The position numbers and the translations under genes were made by a program. From assembly GCA_900317755.1 (NCBI GenBank), contig ONHZ01000068.1, forward strand, positions 1 through 46,016: DNA of 46,016 nt, written 5' to 3'. This document shows, one piece after another, positions 17,083-25,802 of this stretch (position 1 is its first letter; each line of letters opens with the position of its first letter). Source of the stretch: an uncultured Lachnospiraceae bacterium. Lineage in GTDB: Bacteria > Bacillota > Clostridia > Lachnospirales > Lachnospiraceae. Under the pieces are notes generated by a model. That model saw nothing but the letters and a program-made list of their open reading frames with translations. It made no database searches and was not told where the DNA came from.

Positions 17083-17691
17083 ATGGCAACAATTCCTTAT
17101 GTCATTGAACAGAATTCCAGAGGCGAGAGATCTTATGATATTTACTCACGCCTTCTTAAAGACAGGATTATTTTCCTTGGTGAAGAAGTAAATGAGACTA
17201 CTGCAAGTCTCGTTGTAGCACAGCTTTTATTCCTTGAGTCAGAAGACCCAAACAAGGATATCCACCTTTACATCAATTCCCCTGGTGGAATGGTTTCAGC
17301 TGGCTTCGCTATTTACGATACCATGAAGTATGTAAAGTGCGATGTTTCTACGATCTGCATCGGCATGGCTGCATCTATGGGTGCATTCCTTCTTGCAGGT
17401 GGTACAAAGGGCAAGAGATTCGCTCTCCCGAATTCAGAAATCATGATCCATCAGCCTTCAGGCGGTGCAAAGGGTCAGGCAACTGAGATTGAGATCGTCG
17501 CTGAGAACATCTTAAAGACAAAAAAGAAGTTAAACCAGATTCTTTCTGAGAATACTGGAAAGCCGATCGAAGTCATCGAGAAGGATACAGACAGGGATAA
17601 TTACATGTCAGCTGAAGAAGCTCTTGAATATGGTCTTATTGATAAGATTGTGACATCAAGGGAAGATGGCAAGGACGAGAAGAAGGACTGA
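17083..17691 (+). CDS. clpP: ATP-dependent Clp protease proteolytic subunit
   Basis: 202 residues, normal length. The serine protease forms the tetradecameric degradation chamber used with ClpX. The catalytic triad is visible as Ser98 (GMAASMGA), His123 (MIHQP) and Asp172 ([10 protein letters not shown]). INSPGG lines the active site. It lies 33 bases after tig with a GGAAAGGAA ribosome site, and its 3' end is close to clpX. No CIRCE or CtsR-like site was recognised upstream; transcription is probably from the tig promoter. Confidence 0.98.
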   Translation: MATIPYVIEQNSRGERSYDIYSRLLKDRIIFLGEEVNETTASLVVAQLLFLESEDPNKDIHLYINSPGGMVSAGFAIYDTMKYVKCDVSTICIGMAASMGAFLLAGGTKGKRFALPNSEIMIHQPSGGAKGQATEIEIVAENILKTKKKLNQILSENTGKPIEVIEKDTDRDNYMSAEEALEYGLIDKIVTSREDGKDEKKD

Positions 17692-17704
17692 AAGGAAAAC
17701 CGCT

Positions 17705-19039
17705 TTGATTTCCGGAAGAAATGATGAACATATCCGCTGCTCATTCTGCGGTAAGACACAGAATCAGGTCAGAAAGTTAATCGCAGGCCCAAACGGCACT
17801 TATATCTGCGATGAGTGTGTTGAGATATGCTCCGAAATAATTGATGAAGAATTCGGCCTGGACAGCTATGCGCCTGCAATGGATGATAATGACGGTGAAG
17901 ATCCTGTAAAGGATTTGAACCTCATAAAGCCTAAAGAAATGAAGGCTTTTCTTGATGAATATGTCATTGGTCAGGAAGAGGCTAAGAAGGTTCTCTCTGT
18001 AGCAGTTTACAATCACTACAAGAGAATTACCGAGGGCTCAAAGTCAGATGTAGAGCTTGCAAAGAGTAATGTATTACTCCTTGGACCTACTGGTTCAGGA
18101 AAGACACTTCTCGCACAGACACTTGCAAGAATTCTTGGTGTTCCATTTGCAATCGCAGATGCTACGACACTTACCGAGGCAGGCTATGTCGGCGAGGATG
18201 TTGAGAATATTCTCCTAAAGCTCATACAGGCAGCTGATTACAATATTCCAAGGGCACAGCTTGGCATCGTCTATATCGACGAAATCGATAAGATTACCAA
18301 GAAGTCAGAAAATGTCTCCATTACGAGGGATGTTTCAGGTGAAGGCGTTCAGCAGGCACTATTAAAGATTCTTGAAGGCACAGTTGCTTCAGTTCCACCA
18401 CAGGGTGGCAGAAAGCATCCACAGCAGGAACTCATTCAGATAGACACTACGAATATCCTCTTTATCTGTGGCGGTGCTTTTGAAGGCCTCGACAAGATTA
18501 TCGAGAGCAGGCTTGATGCAAAGAGCATTGGCTTCAATGCCGACATCAATGAGCACTTCAAGGAAGTAAGTCCGAGTGCTTATTTAAAGCAGGTTCTTCC
18601 GGAAGACTTTGTAAAGTATGGACTCATTCCAGAGTTCATAGGACGTGTTCCGATCAATGTCGCACTTGACGGACTTGACAAGGCTTCACTGATCAGGATT
18701 TTGACAGAGCCGAAGAACTGCCTTGTGAAGCAGTATCAGGAGCTCTTCAGAATGGATGGTGTAAGACTTCATTTCACAGATGATGCCATCGATGAAATCG
18801 CTGAGAAATCTCTTCAGAGAAAGACCGGTGCAAGAGGCCTTCGTTCTATTATGGAATCTGTCATGATGGACTATATGTATACCATTCCGTCAGACGATTC
18901 TATTACAGAGCTTACCATTACAAAGGAAATGGTTGACAAGAATACGCTTTTCATAGACAAGAACGACTCTGATATTACAGAGATTCAGGCGCAGAACAAT
19001 ATCGATGATACACTTCTGCAGACTAAGAAGTCAGCCTGA
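17705..19039 (+). CDS. clpX: ClpX ATPase, specificity subunit of ClpXP
   Basis: 444 residues from a TTG start at 17705. AAAGGA is eight bases before it, and the resulting N-terminus, [16 protein letters not shown], fits the family; a longer frame from 17666 would overlap clpP and add a basic leader not seen in ClpX. The zinc-binding domain has Cys12, Cys15, Cys35 and Cys38. Walker A GPTGSGKT is at 127-134, Walker B in [10 protein letters not shown], and the pore and sensor blocks are normal. ClpX unfolds substrates and feeds them to ClpP. The lon gene often found next is absent. Confidence 0.96.
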   Translation: MISGRNDEHIRCSFCGKTQNQVRKLIAGPNGTYICDECVEICSEIIDEEFGLDSYAPAMDDNDGEDPVKDLNLIKPKEMKAFLDEYVIGQEEAKKVLSVAVYNHYKRITEGSKSDVELAKSNVLLLGPTGSGKTLLAQTLARILGVPFAIADATTLTEAGYVGEDVENILLKLIQAADYNIPRAQLGIVYIDEIDKITKKSENVSITRDVSGEGVQQALLKILEGTVASVPPQGGRKHPQQELIQIDTTNILFICGGAFEGLDKIIESRLDAKSIGFNADINEHFKEVSPSAYLKQVLPEDFVKYGLIPEFIGRVPINVALDGLDKASLIRILTEPKNCLVKQYQELFRMDGVRLHFTDDAIDEIAEKSLQRKTGARGLRSIMESVMMDYMYTIPSDDSITELTITKEMVDKNTLFIDKNDSDITEIQAQNNIDDTLLQTKKSA

Positions 19040-19051
19040 AACGGATAAATG

Positions 19052-19074
19052 CTTTATTGCAGAATAAAGTTTTT
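19052..19074 (+). terminator. Probable terminator after clpX
   Basis: CTTTATT and AATAAAG form a 7-bp stem with loop GCAG, followed by five T. The stem is AT-rich, so termination may be partial and engB may be reached by read-through. Confidence 0.6.
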
Positions 19075-19125
19075 GACAACATTTTGAAAGTTTAGCAGAC
19101 CACGAGTCCCGTAAGGAAAAATAGT

Positions 19126-19719
19126 ATGGTTATTAGAACAGCAGAACTCGAAACGGTATGCGGTATTACAAGCGACCTCCCTAAGCATACGCTTCCGGAG
19201 GTCGCTTTTTGCGGCCGTTCAAATGTAGGAAAATCCTCACTCATCAATGCGCTTGTGAACCGGAAGAATCTTGCGCATACGTCAGGCGAGCCCGGAAAAA
19301 CCCAGACCATGAATTATTATAATCTGAACCATGAGATTTATCTTGTGGATCTGCCTGGCTATGGCTATGCGAAGGTTGCAAAAGAAATAAAAGAAAAATG
19401 GGGGAAGATGATTCAAAATTACTTAGTTGAATCAGAAAATCTCGAAGCAGTTTTTGTGCTCGTAGATATGCGGCACAAGCCTACACAAAATGACATAGAC
19501 ATGGTTGAGTACATTCGCTACATTGGTCTTCAGCCACTTGTGATCATGACAAAAAGGGACAAGCTGAAGGCAAGCGAAGTTGAGAAAAATACTGCGCTTA
19601 TCAAGGAGACGCTTTCGATAGAAGATGACGATGTACTTATCCCGTTTTCATCTGTCACAAAAGAAGGCAGGGACGATATTCTTGATATATTAGATCAGAT
19701 ACTCGAGAGACAGGAATGA
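19126..19719 (+). CDS. engB: Ribosome-biogenesis GTP-binding protein EngB/YsxC
   Basis: 197 residues. This small essential GTPase acts in 50S subunit assembly. G1 is GRSNVGKSS, G3 is DLPGYGYAK and G4 is TKRDK; the switch segment GEPGKTQTMNYY is typical. AAGGAA lies before ATG 19126. Placement after clpX matches the common clpX-(lon)-engB order. Its stop overlaps the next start by four bases (ATGA), indicating coupling to the acyltransferase gene. Confidence 0.96.
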   Translation: MVIRTAELETVCGITSDLPKHTLPEVAFCGRSNVGKSSLINALVNRKNLAHTSGEPGKTQTMNYYNLNHEIYLVDLPGYGYAKVAKEIKEKWGKMIQNYLVESENLEAVFVLVDMRHKPTQNDIDMVEYIRYIGLQPLVIMTKRDKLKASEVEKNTALIKETLSIEDDDVLIPFSSVTKEGRDDILDILDQILERQE

Positions 19720-20891
19720 AGAAAGATAGAAATGCCTCTATAGATATTGTAAAAGGCATAGCGATTATATTGATGGTAGCAGGGCACGCTTATGTGCCCT
19801 TTATCCATTTTATTTATCTGTTTCATATGGCTGCCTTTTTCATTGCATCCGGATACTGCTACAATGAGAAGAATTCTGCAGCTGCTGGCGATTTGTTTCA
19901 TTATATTTTAAAAAGAATAAAGGGACTTTATCTTCCTTATGTGGTATGGAATTCAATCTTTTCGATACTCCACAATTTCTTTATCAGGATTAATTTTTAT
20001 TCGGATAATATTGAGGTATTAAATTATTATACCTTGTTCGATCTTGGACAGACACAGCTCACCCAGAACTGGACGGTTTCTGAAACAATCAAAAATATTG
20101 GAAGAACATTTCTTTTTGGCGGTGCAACAGAAATTGGCGGGCCGATGTGGTTTCTTGCTGTATTATTTGAAGTTTCAGTTGTATATGCTGTTGTTGATTT
20201 ATTAATCAACAAGATAATGATGCTGATTTTTCATTTTTCTCGCAGCAGTAATCGCACTTTGGATGATTTGGAATTAGTAAAATTAATTCTTCAGGGAATT
20301 GTTTCGGGAATATTCCTGGCGGCAGGTTTCTATTTTTCAAGAAATGGCATAGTATTTCATAACCTTACCATCATGCTGACAGTATACTGCCTTTATTTTA
20401 TGGGGCTTGTGATGAGAAAGAGCGCATTATTCCAGAATGATGCGACAACTGGTACGAAAATTACCATTGCATTTCTTTCTTTTATTACGCTATTGATGCT
20501 GAACAGATTTGTCACGATTTCAATAGCTTCGAATACATATGATAATCCAATGGCTTTGATTTCCTGTTCGTTTGCAGGCTTTGTATTCCTGTATGAGATT
20601 TCGGATATCATAAAGGATACATTTCTGAAAAAGCCGCTGGTCTTATTAGGGCAGAATACGCTTTATATTATGATATTCCATTTCTCCGTGTTTAAGCTCA
20701 TTAATAAAATGGCGGCAAAAATAATGGGAATGCCGGACTTACTTACGGCGGTTTTCCCTGTACTTCTCAGGGGAAGATATATTTGGATCATTTATACGGT
20801 GTTTGGCGTAGGGATTTCGCTTTGTATCAGCCTGCTGGTTAACAAAGTAAAGACGATGACAAAAAAACTGCCTGTTAAAGGCAGAAAATAA
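19716..20891 (+). CDS. Acyltransferase 3 family membrane protein
   Basis: 391 residues with about ten membrane segments. The N-terminus has the family signature ASIDIVKGIAIILMVAGHAY with the conserved histidine, then FIYLFHMAAFFIASGY. Members move acetyl or other acyl groups onto sugars of the cell envelope or onto secreted compounds; the acceptor is unknown. It overlaps engB by four bases, so it is translated with it, although no functional link is obvious. The last codons contain, on the opposite strand, the terminator of the convergent HAD gene. Confidence 0.9.
   Translation: MKKDRNASIDIVKGIAIILMVAGHAYVPFIHFIYLFHMAAFFIASGYCYNEKNSAAAGDLFHYILKRIKGLYLPYVVWNSIFSILHNFFIRINFYSDNIEVLNYYTLFDLGQTQLTQNWTVSETIKNIGRTFLFGGATEIGGPMWFLAVLFEVSVVYAVVDLLINKIMMLIFHFSRSSNRTLDDLELVKLILQGIVSGIFLAAGFYFSRNGIVFHNLTIMLTVYCLYFMGLVMRKSALFQNDATTGTKITIAFLSFITLLMLNRFVTISIASNTYDNPMALISCSFAGFVFLYEISDIIKDTFLKKPLVLLGQNTLYIMIFHFSVFKLINKMAAKIMGMPDLLTAVFPVLLRGRYIWIIYTVFGVGISLCISLLVNKVKTMTKKLPVKGRK
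20861..20884 (-). terminator. Terminator of the HAD gene inside the acyltransferase 3' end
   Basis: On the minus strand CTGCC and GGCAG form a stem around a 7-base loop and are followed by seven T. It lies 12 bases past the HAD stop and within the last codons of the opposing coding sequence. Confidence 0.8.
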
Positions 20892-20896
20892 TAATA

Positions 20897-21562
20897 TCAG
20901 TGTTTCTTCAGAAGATCATCAAGCAGGGGAACCAAGTCTGCAAGGGTTGGAACAGTTCCATAAAGATAAGAAATAAATCTGAAATCCGGCTTTGTCATAT
21001 CAGGGATCATTACAACCGGAATACCTGCGCGGTACGCAGAAAGAATGCCATTCGGTGCATCCTCAACGGCCATTGCCTCATTCTGTGAAATGCCGAGCTC
21101 CTTAAGGGCATACAGATATGAATCAGGATGAGGCTTTCCATGTTTTACTTCATGGGCAGAGATTAGATCGTCAAAGGAATTTTCAATACCAGCAATTTTT
21201 AGCTTTTTGACAGCATTTTCTCTGTCAGTTGCTGTGACAATAGCTGACTTGATGCCATGTTCTTTCATATATGAAAGTATGGTGTCAAGACCGGGCTTCA
21301 AGGTGATGCCATCTCTTGAGATTTCATTAATCGTATATTCTACGGTCTTGTCATGGACTTTTTTGAAATCAAAATTGATTCCGAATCTGTCATACATCAG
21401 AGCCTCTGCATCGTGATGGTTCAATGAACGAAGCAGTAATGCATCTTCGCTCGAAAATTCTGAGAATCCGGCTTCGTGTGCTGACTGAACCCAGTATTTC
21501 TGGTAAATTCTTTCTGTATCAGTAACGGTACCATCCAGATCAAATAAAACTGCCTTTAGCAT
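20897..21562 (-). CDS. HAD-superfamily phosphatase (beta-phosphoglucomutase-like)
   Basis: 221 residues. HAD motif I is FDLDGTVTDTE (residues 7-17). A helical cap follows, motif II is IVTATD, motif III is KHGKPHPDSY and motif IV is VEDAPNGILSAYRAG. This cap type is shared by beta-phosphoglucomutase and phosphoglycolate- or sugar-phosphate phosphatases; the substrate cannot be fixed. The ribosome site TTAGGAGGAAAT precedes ATG. It is a single-gene unit with its own promoter at 21590-21618 and terminator at 20861-20884. Confidence 0.92.
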   Translation of the reverse strand: MLKAVLFDLDGTVTDTERIYQKYWVQSAHEAGFSEFSSEDALLLRSLNHHDAEALMYDRFGINFDFKKVHDKTVEYTINEISRDGITLKPGLDTILSYMKEHGIKSAIVTATDRENAVKKLKIAGIENSFDDLISAHEVKHGKPHPDSYLYALKELGISQNEAMAVEDAPNGILSAYRAGIPVVMIPDMTKPDFRFISYLYGTVPTLADLVPLLDDLLKKH

Positions 21563-21589
21563 ATTTCCTCCTAATGCGCATACTTGCTT

Positions 21590-21618
21590 ATATTATCAGA
21601 GAAAAACAAACATATCAA
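21590..21618 (-). promoter_or_regulatory. Promoter of the HAD gene, TTGATA-17-TAATAT
   Basis: Read on the minus strand: -35 TTGATA (21618-21613), 17-base spacer, -10 TAATAT (21595-21590). The start codon is 28 bases further on. Confidence 0.6.
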
Positions 21619-21786
21619 TAAACTTTTTATTAATTTTGTTTGCAGAGGTGCAAATATTACAAATTTATGAGTAATAAATTTTTTTCTATAAAACTTTTAC
21701 AATAATAAAAATATCTGGATTTCTTAATAAATGAAGAAGGTATAAAAATGGTGATTGTGCAATTTTCTGCACAAAACTTAAAAAAT

Positions 21787-21815
21787 GTTGTTAATTTTAC
21801 TTTATTGTGGTAAAC
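21787..21815 (+). promoter_or_regulatory. Promoter of asnS, TTGTTA-17-TAAACT with extended -10
   Basis: TTGTTA (21787-21792), 17-base spacer, TAAACT (21810-21815), with TG one base before the -10. The leader would be only about 27 bases, too short for a T-box. Confidence 0.65.
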
Positions 21816-21848
21816 TATCAAACCAAATATTTATTTTAGGAGTAGAAA

Positions 21849-23255
21849 ATGGACATTGTAAAAAAGGATATTACTGATGTAAGAGACTTATTTAAGCATA
21901 CTGATGATTATGCTGGAAAGACTGTTACCGTCGCTGGCTGGGTAAGAAACAATCGTGACTCAAAGAATTTTGGTTTCATTGTATTAAATGATGGAACCTT
22001 TTTCAGCCCGCTTCAGGTCGTATACCACGACACAATGGAAAATTTCTCAGAAATAGCACATCTTAATATCGGTGCAGCTATATATGCAAAGGGTGTTCTG
22101 ACACTTACACCGGAGGCAAAGCAGCCTTTTGAACTTCAGGCAGAGGAGATTATGGTTGAAGGCCAGTCAGATCCTGATTATCCTCTTCAGCCAAAGAGAC
22201 ATACAATGGAATATCTTCGTACGATTACGCATCTTCGTCCGAGGACAAATACTTTCGAGGCAGTTTTCCGTGTTCGTTCACTTGCCGCATACGCTATCCA
22301 CAAGTTCTTTCAGGAGAGGGATTTCGTATATGTTCACACTCCGATTATTACTGGGTCTGATGCCGAGGGCGCAGGCGAGATGTTCAGGGTTACGACGCTT
22401 GATCCTGCAAACGTACCGAAGAATGAAGACGGAACTGTTGATTATACGCAGGACTTCTTCGGACATTCTGCAAACCTTACGGTTTCAGGCCAGCTTAATG
22501 GCGAGACCTTTGCCCAGGCTTTTCAAAAGATTTATACCTTTGGACCTACTTTCCGTGCCGAGGATTCTAATACAGCTAGGCATGCGGCAGAGTTCTGGAT
22601 GATCGAGCCGGAGATTGCATTTGCAGATCTCGAGGACGACATGGAGCTCGCTGAGGACATGCTCAAATATATAATCAATTACGTTATGGAAAATGCACCT
22701 GAAGAGATGGCATTTTTCAACCAGTTTGTTGACAAGGAACTGATCGAGAGATTGCAGCATGTCGCTACATCTGATTTCGGCAGGATTACCTATACAGATG
22801 CCGTTGAAGAACTCATGAAGCATAATGACAAATTTGACTACAAGGTTTCATGGGGCACAGACCTTCAGACAGAGCATGAGAGATTCCTGACGGAGCAGAT
22901 TTTTAAGAGACCTGTTTTTGTCACGGATTATCCGAAGGAAATCAAGGCCTTTTACATGAAGCTGAATCCGGACGGAAAGACCGTCGCAGCAGTTGACTGC
23001 CTCGTTCCTGGAATTGGTGAGATCATCGGCGGTTCACAGAGAGAGGACGACCTTGAACTTCTTACAAAGAGAATGGAAGATCTTCACATGAAGATGGATA
23101 CATATAAATTTTACCTTGACTTAAGGCGCTGGGGTTCCACAAGGCATGCAGGCTATGGCCTCGGTTTTGAGAGACTCATCATGTATTTAACAGGCATGGG
23201 CAACATCCGTGACGTTCTTCCATTCCCAAGAACAGTGGGGAATTGCGATGTGTAA
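21849..23255 (+). CDS. asnS: Asparaginyl-tRNA synthetase
   Basis: 468 residues. This class II synthetase charges tRNA-Asn. The N-terminal OB-fold anticodon domain starts with [24 protein letters not shown]. Class II motif 2 is the segment [26 protein letters not shown], and motif 3 is [27 protein letters not shown]. The NT-R-H rather than aspartate-type residues support Asn over Asp. TTAGGAG precedes ATG 21849. It appears monocistronic and is followed at once by repeat copy C. Confidence 0.97.
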   Translation: MDIVKKDITDVRDLFKHTDDYAGKTVTVAGWVRNNRDSKNFGFIVLNDGTFFSPLQVVYHDTMENFSEIAHLNIGAAIYAKGVLTLTPEAKQPFELQAEEIMVEGQSDPDYPLQPKRHTMEYLRTITHLRPRTNTFEAVFRVRSLAAYAIHKFFQERDFVYVHTPIITGSDAEGAGEMFRVTTLDPANVPKNEDGTVDYTQDFFGHSANLTVSGQLNGETFAQAFQKIYTFGPTFRAEDSNTARHAAEFWMIEPEIAFADLEDDMELAEDMLKYIINYVMENAPEEMAFFNQFVDKELIERLQHVATSDFGRITYTDAVEELMKHNDKFDYKVSWGTDLQTEHERFLTEQIFKRPVFVTDYPKEIKAFYMKLNPDGKTVAAVDCLVPGIGEIIGGSQREDDLELLTKRMEDLHMKMDTYKFYLDLRRWGSTRHAGYGLGFERLIMYLTGMGNIRDVLPFPRTVGNCDV

Positions 23256-23256
23256 C

Positions 23257-23446
23257 AACAGTTCGCTCGTGATGAATAAACAGAATTTTGCACGCTCGCA
23301 TGCATAAAATTCTGTTTATGATATCACGAAGCAAACGCCACCACATGAGTATTTTCGCTGCGTAGCAGCGGGAGAGTTTGCGGAGCAAACGTAAAATACG
23401 AATGTAAGTGGCGTTTGTGTGAGATGAAATCTCGCAAAGAACTGTT
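23257..23446. repeat. Nested-palindrome intergenic element, copy C (multi-branched)
   Basis: The outer arms AACAGTTC (23257-23264) and GAACTGTT (23439-23446) pair exactly. Inside are a perfect 14-bp hairpin (23276-23289 with 23306-23319); arms CAAACGCCAC/GTGGCGTTTG (23332-23341 with 23408-23417) enclosing GTATTTT/AAAATAC (23349-23355 with 23393-23399); two short hairpins CGCTGC-GTA-GCAGCG (23356-23370) and GTTTGC-GGA-GCAAAC (23376-23390); and GAGAT-GAA-ATCTC (23421-23433). It begins one base after the asnS stop. Confidence 0.78.
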
Positions 23447-23472
23447 TATGTAAACTAATAAGGAGGCAAAAT

Positions 23473-23760
23473 ATGGGTAAAGACATACGTGACAATGATT
23501 TTAACCGGCTTTGCGATGCGTTTCTTTCATTGAACGACAGGGAGGAAGTTTACAAATTTCTATCAGATCTCTGCACAATAAAGGAAATTGATTCAATGAA
23601 GCAGAGACTTGAGGTAGCGACTTTGCTCAAGAACAAGGAAACCTACCAGAAGATAGCAGAAGAGACGGGTGCCTCCACAGCAACAATAAGCCGTGTCAAC
23701 AGGGCATTTTCCTATGGTGACGACGGATATACAATGGTACTTGACAGAATCGGAGACTGA
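23473..23760 (+). CDS. YerC/YecD-type TrpR-related DNA-binding protein
   Basis: 95 residues, the family's usual size. The helix-turn-helix of the TrpR superfamily is YQKIAEETGASTATISRVNRAF at about 56-77, preceded by LCTIKEIDSMKQRLEVATLL. Members are presumed repressors; their targets are largely unknown. In many Firmicutes yerC lies beside pcrA, and here pcrA follows two genes later, which supports the assignment. AAGGAGG precedes ATG 23473. Confidence 0.92.
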   Translation: MGKDIRDNDFNRLCDAFLSLNDREEVYKFLSDLCTIKEIDSMKQRLEVATLLKNKETYQKIAEETGASTATISRVNRAFSYGDDGYTMVLDRIGD

Positions 23761-23774
23761 AAGCGAGACTTGAA

Positions 23775-24260
23775 ATGTTTAGAGAGATGAGAAGAAGCAG
23801 ACAGCAGCTTCCTGAAGAAGAGACAGAAGAAATCCTTAAGAATGGAACGACCGGAATCTTAGGCGTTCTTGCTGAGGATGATTACCCTTATACAGTTCCT
23901 GTAAATTACATTTACAGAGATGGAAAGATTTATTTCCATGGTGCGAAGGGCGGACAGAAATTCGACGCCATGCAGAAGCACGACAAGGTTTGCTTCTGTG
24001 TCATTGGAGAGGACAAGATCGTTCCTCATGATGTGACGGATTATTTCAAGAGCGTGATCTGCTTTGGCAGGGTTCACATCATGACAGAGCCTGAGAAGAA
24101 GGAGATGGCGCTTGCACTTGGCAGAGCATTCTCTCCTGAGGACAGGGTTCAGTGGGATATGGACAGATCCTACAATAATGTCGTGATGTATGAGATCGAA
24201 ATTGAGCACAAGACCGGCAAAGAGGCAATCGAGCTTACCAGGATGAGGCCACAGCAGTGA
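23775..24260 (+). CDS. Pyridoxamine 5'-phosphate oxidase-like flavin-binding protein (NimA-type)
   Basis: 161 residues with the split-barrel fold of FMN-binding oxidoreductases: TTGILGVLAEDDYPYTVPVNYIYRDGKIYFHGAKGGQKFDAM is the typical FMN-barrel N-terminus, followed by KVCFCVIGED. Closest known groups are the 5-nitroimidazole reductase-like NimA proteins and general PNPOx-like proteins. Its substrate is unknown, and nitroimidazole resistance should not be assumed. It starts 15 bases after yerC with a weak SD. Confidence 0.88.
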   Translation: MFREMRRSRQQLPEEETEEILKNGTTGILGVLAEDDYPYTVPVNYIYRDGKIYFHGAKGGQKFDAMQKHDKVCFCVIGEDKIVPHDVTDYFKSVICFGRVHIMTEPEKKEMALALGRAFSPEDRVQWDMDRSYNNVVMYEIEIEHKTGKEAIELTRMRPQQ

Positions 24261-24314
24261 GTTTGAAGCAGTGCATTTTATTGTATTTATTATCTGATTC
24301 ATTTGGAGAAAAAT

Positions 24315-25730
24315 TTGGAGAGAGTAAATCATACTTTCGGACCTTTTTATGACAGTGAAAGCAGAGTGCTTTTTTTAGGGAGCTTCCCTTCCGTAAAATC
24401 AAGGGAGGCTCTTTTTTATTATGGCCATCCGCAGAACAGGTTCTGGAAGATCATGCGGGTGATTTTCGAGGATGACTTCGGAGATTCGATTGAAGAAAAG
24501 AGCGAATTCCTGCATAGGCACCATATTGCACTTTATGATGTCATAGATGAATGTGATATTGTTGGCTCGTCTGATTCTTCTATCAGAAATGTCGTGCCTA
24601 CGGATCTTGACAGCATCCTTAAAAAGACGAAGATCGAGCGGATTTTCGTAAATGGAAAGACTGCAGAAAAGTACTATAAAAAATATCAGGAGAAGGCGAC
24701 AGGAAGAACTGCAATCTGTCTTCCTTCTTCCAGTCCTGCAAATGCGGCGTGGTCTCTAGAAAAGCTCATTGCCGCATGGAGCTATCTTGTGTATCCGCAT
24801 TTTGAATACTATGTACAGCAGTCGGAGCGGGCACAGAGATTTTATGCGGACAAGAATATTAATGATGCATATATGGTTTCTGGAAATGGGAATTATGATG
24901 TGGGATTGAATGATAGCAGCGACACTGACGATTCAGAATGCATAGTCCCTAAAATTAGATTCAAGCACTTGGATCAAACATACATGGTAAACGCCTGCTT
25001 CACGACGAGAGTCGGTGGTGTGAGCAGCGGAGATTTGTCAACACTTAATCTTGGATTTACAAGAGGGGACAGTCAGGAAAATATTAAAGAGAACTTCAAG
25101 AGGGCACTTAATTCGTTTGATCTATTACATGACGGAAATTCGCTCAATAGAACAGTAATGACGCAGCAGGTGCATTCTGACAACATAATAAGGGCATCAA
25201 AGGAATTGACACTTGATGATGACTGTACAGTAAAAGTTGAAGGTGTTGACGGGCTTTATACAGATGAAAAGAATCTGATTCTCTCTGCGACCTTTGCAGA
25301 CTGCGTGCCGGTATATTTAGTCGATACAAAGAAAAAGAGAATTGCTCTCGTGCACTCTGGCTGGAAGGGAACAGCAGCAGAGATTGCGGCGAAGGGGGTG
25401 CGCCTGCTGGGAGGCTCAGAAAACATCATCGCTGAAATCGGTCCATCAATTTCTGGCGACCACTATGAAGTGACAGGAGAAGTCATCGAAGCGATTGCAA
25501 AGAATTATTCTGCAGAGGAGCAGCAGGATATTTTTGAAAAGACGGATAAGAAACATTTCCACCTTGATATGTGGGCAGCAATCTATTATTCTTTAATCCA
25601 TGCAGGCGTCTTACCAGAGCATATATATTTCTCAGGCGTCTGCACGTATGAAAATGCATCTTTACTATATTCCCATAGGAGATCTGGAGGTAGGCGAGGG
25701 AATATGAATGCATTTCTGGAACTATTATAA
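24315..25730 (+). CDS. Fusion of DNA-deoxyinosine glycosylase and PgeF/YfiH purine nucleoside enzyme
   Basis: 471 residues in one uninterrupted frame. Residues ~5-165 form a uracil-DNA-glycosylase-fold domain of the hypoxanthine (deoxyinosine) glycosylase type: RVLFLGSFPSVKSREALFYYGHPQNRFWKIM, then ALYDVIDECDIVGSSD and LPSSSPANAAWS. A linker follows (~165-215, with an acidic Asp/Ser stretch). Residues ~218-471 are a PgeF/YfiH (laccase-domain) protein: FTTRVGGVSSGDLSTLNLG, QQVHSDN, ATFADCVPVYL and ALVHSGWKGT supply the His/Cys/His zinc site. PgeF enzymes act on adenosine and inosine and have also been tied to peptidoglycan editing. The TTG at 24315 has GGAG six bases before it; an earlier TTG at 24303 abuts that site. 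Confidence 0.9.
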   Translation: MERVNHTFGPFYDSESRVLFLGSFPSVKSREALFYYGHPQNRFWKIMRVIFEDDFGDSIEEKSEFLHRHHIALYDVIDECDIVGSSDSSIRNVVPTDLDSILKKTKIERIFVNGKTAEKYYKKYQEKATGRTAICLPSSSPANAAWSLEKLIAAWSYLVYPHFEYYVQQSERAQRFYADKNINDAYMVSGNGNYDVGLNDSSDTDDSECIVPKIRFKHLDQTYMVNACFTTRVGGVSSGDLSTLNLGFTRGDSQENIKENFKRALNSFDLLHDGNSLNRTVMTQQVHSDNIIRASKELTLDDDCTVKVEGVDGLYTDEKNLILSATFADCVPVYLVDTKKKRIALVHSGWKGTAAEIAAKGVRLLGGSENIIAEIGPSISGDHYEVTGEVIEAIAKNYSAEEQQDIFEKTDKKHFHLDMWAAIYYSLIHAGVLPEHIYFSGVCTYENASLLYSHRRSGGRRGNMNAFLELL

Positions 25731-25802
25731 GATGTCAGTGAATTGGTTAGTGCTAATTTGGAATTTATAAATACCAAAATAAAAATCAGGGAGTACAATT
25801 AA

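Noticed and set aside
21563-21848. T-box leader upstream of asnS
   Set aside because: The promoter lies about 33 bases before the ATG and no antiterminator or terminator pair is present.
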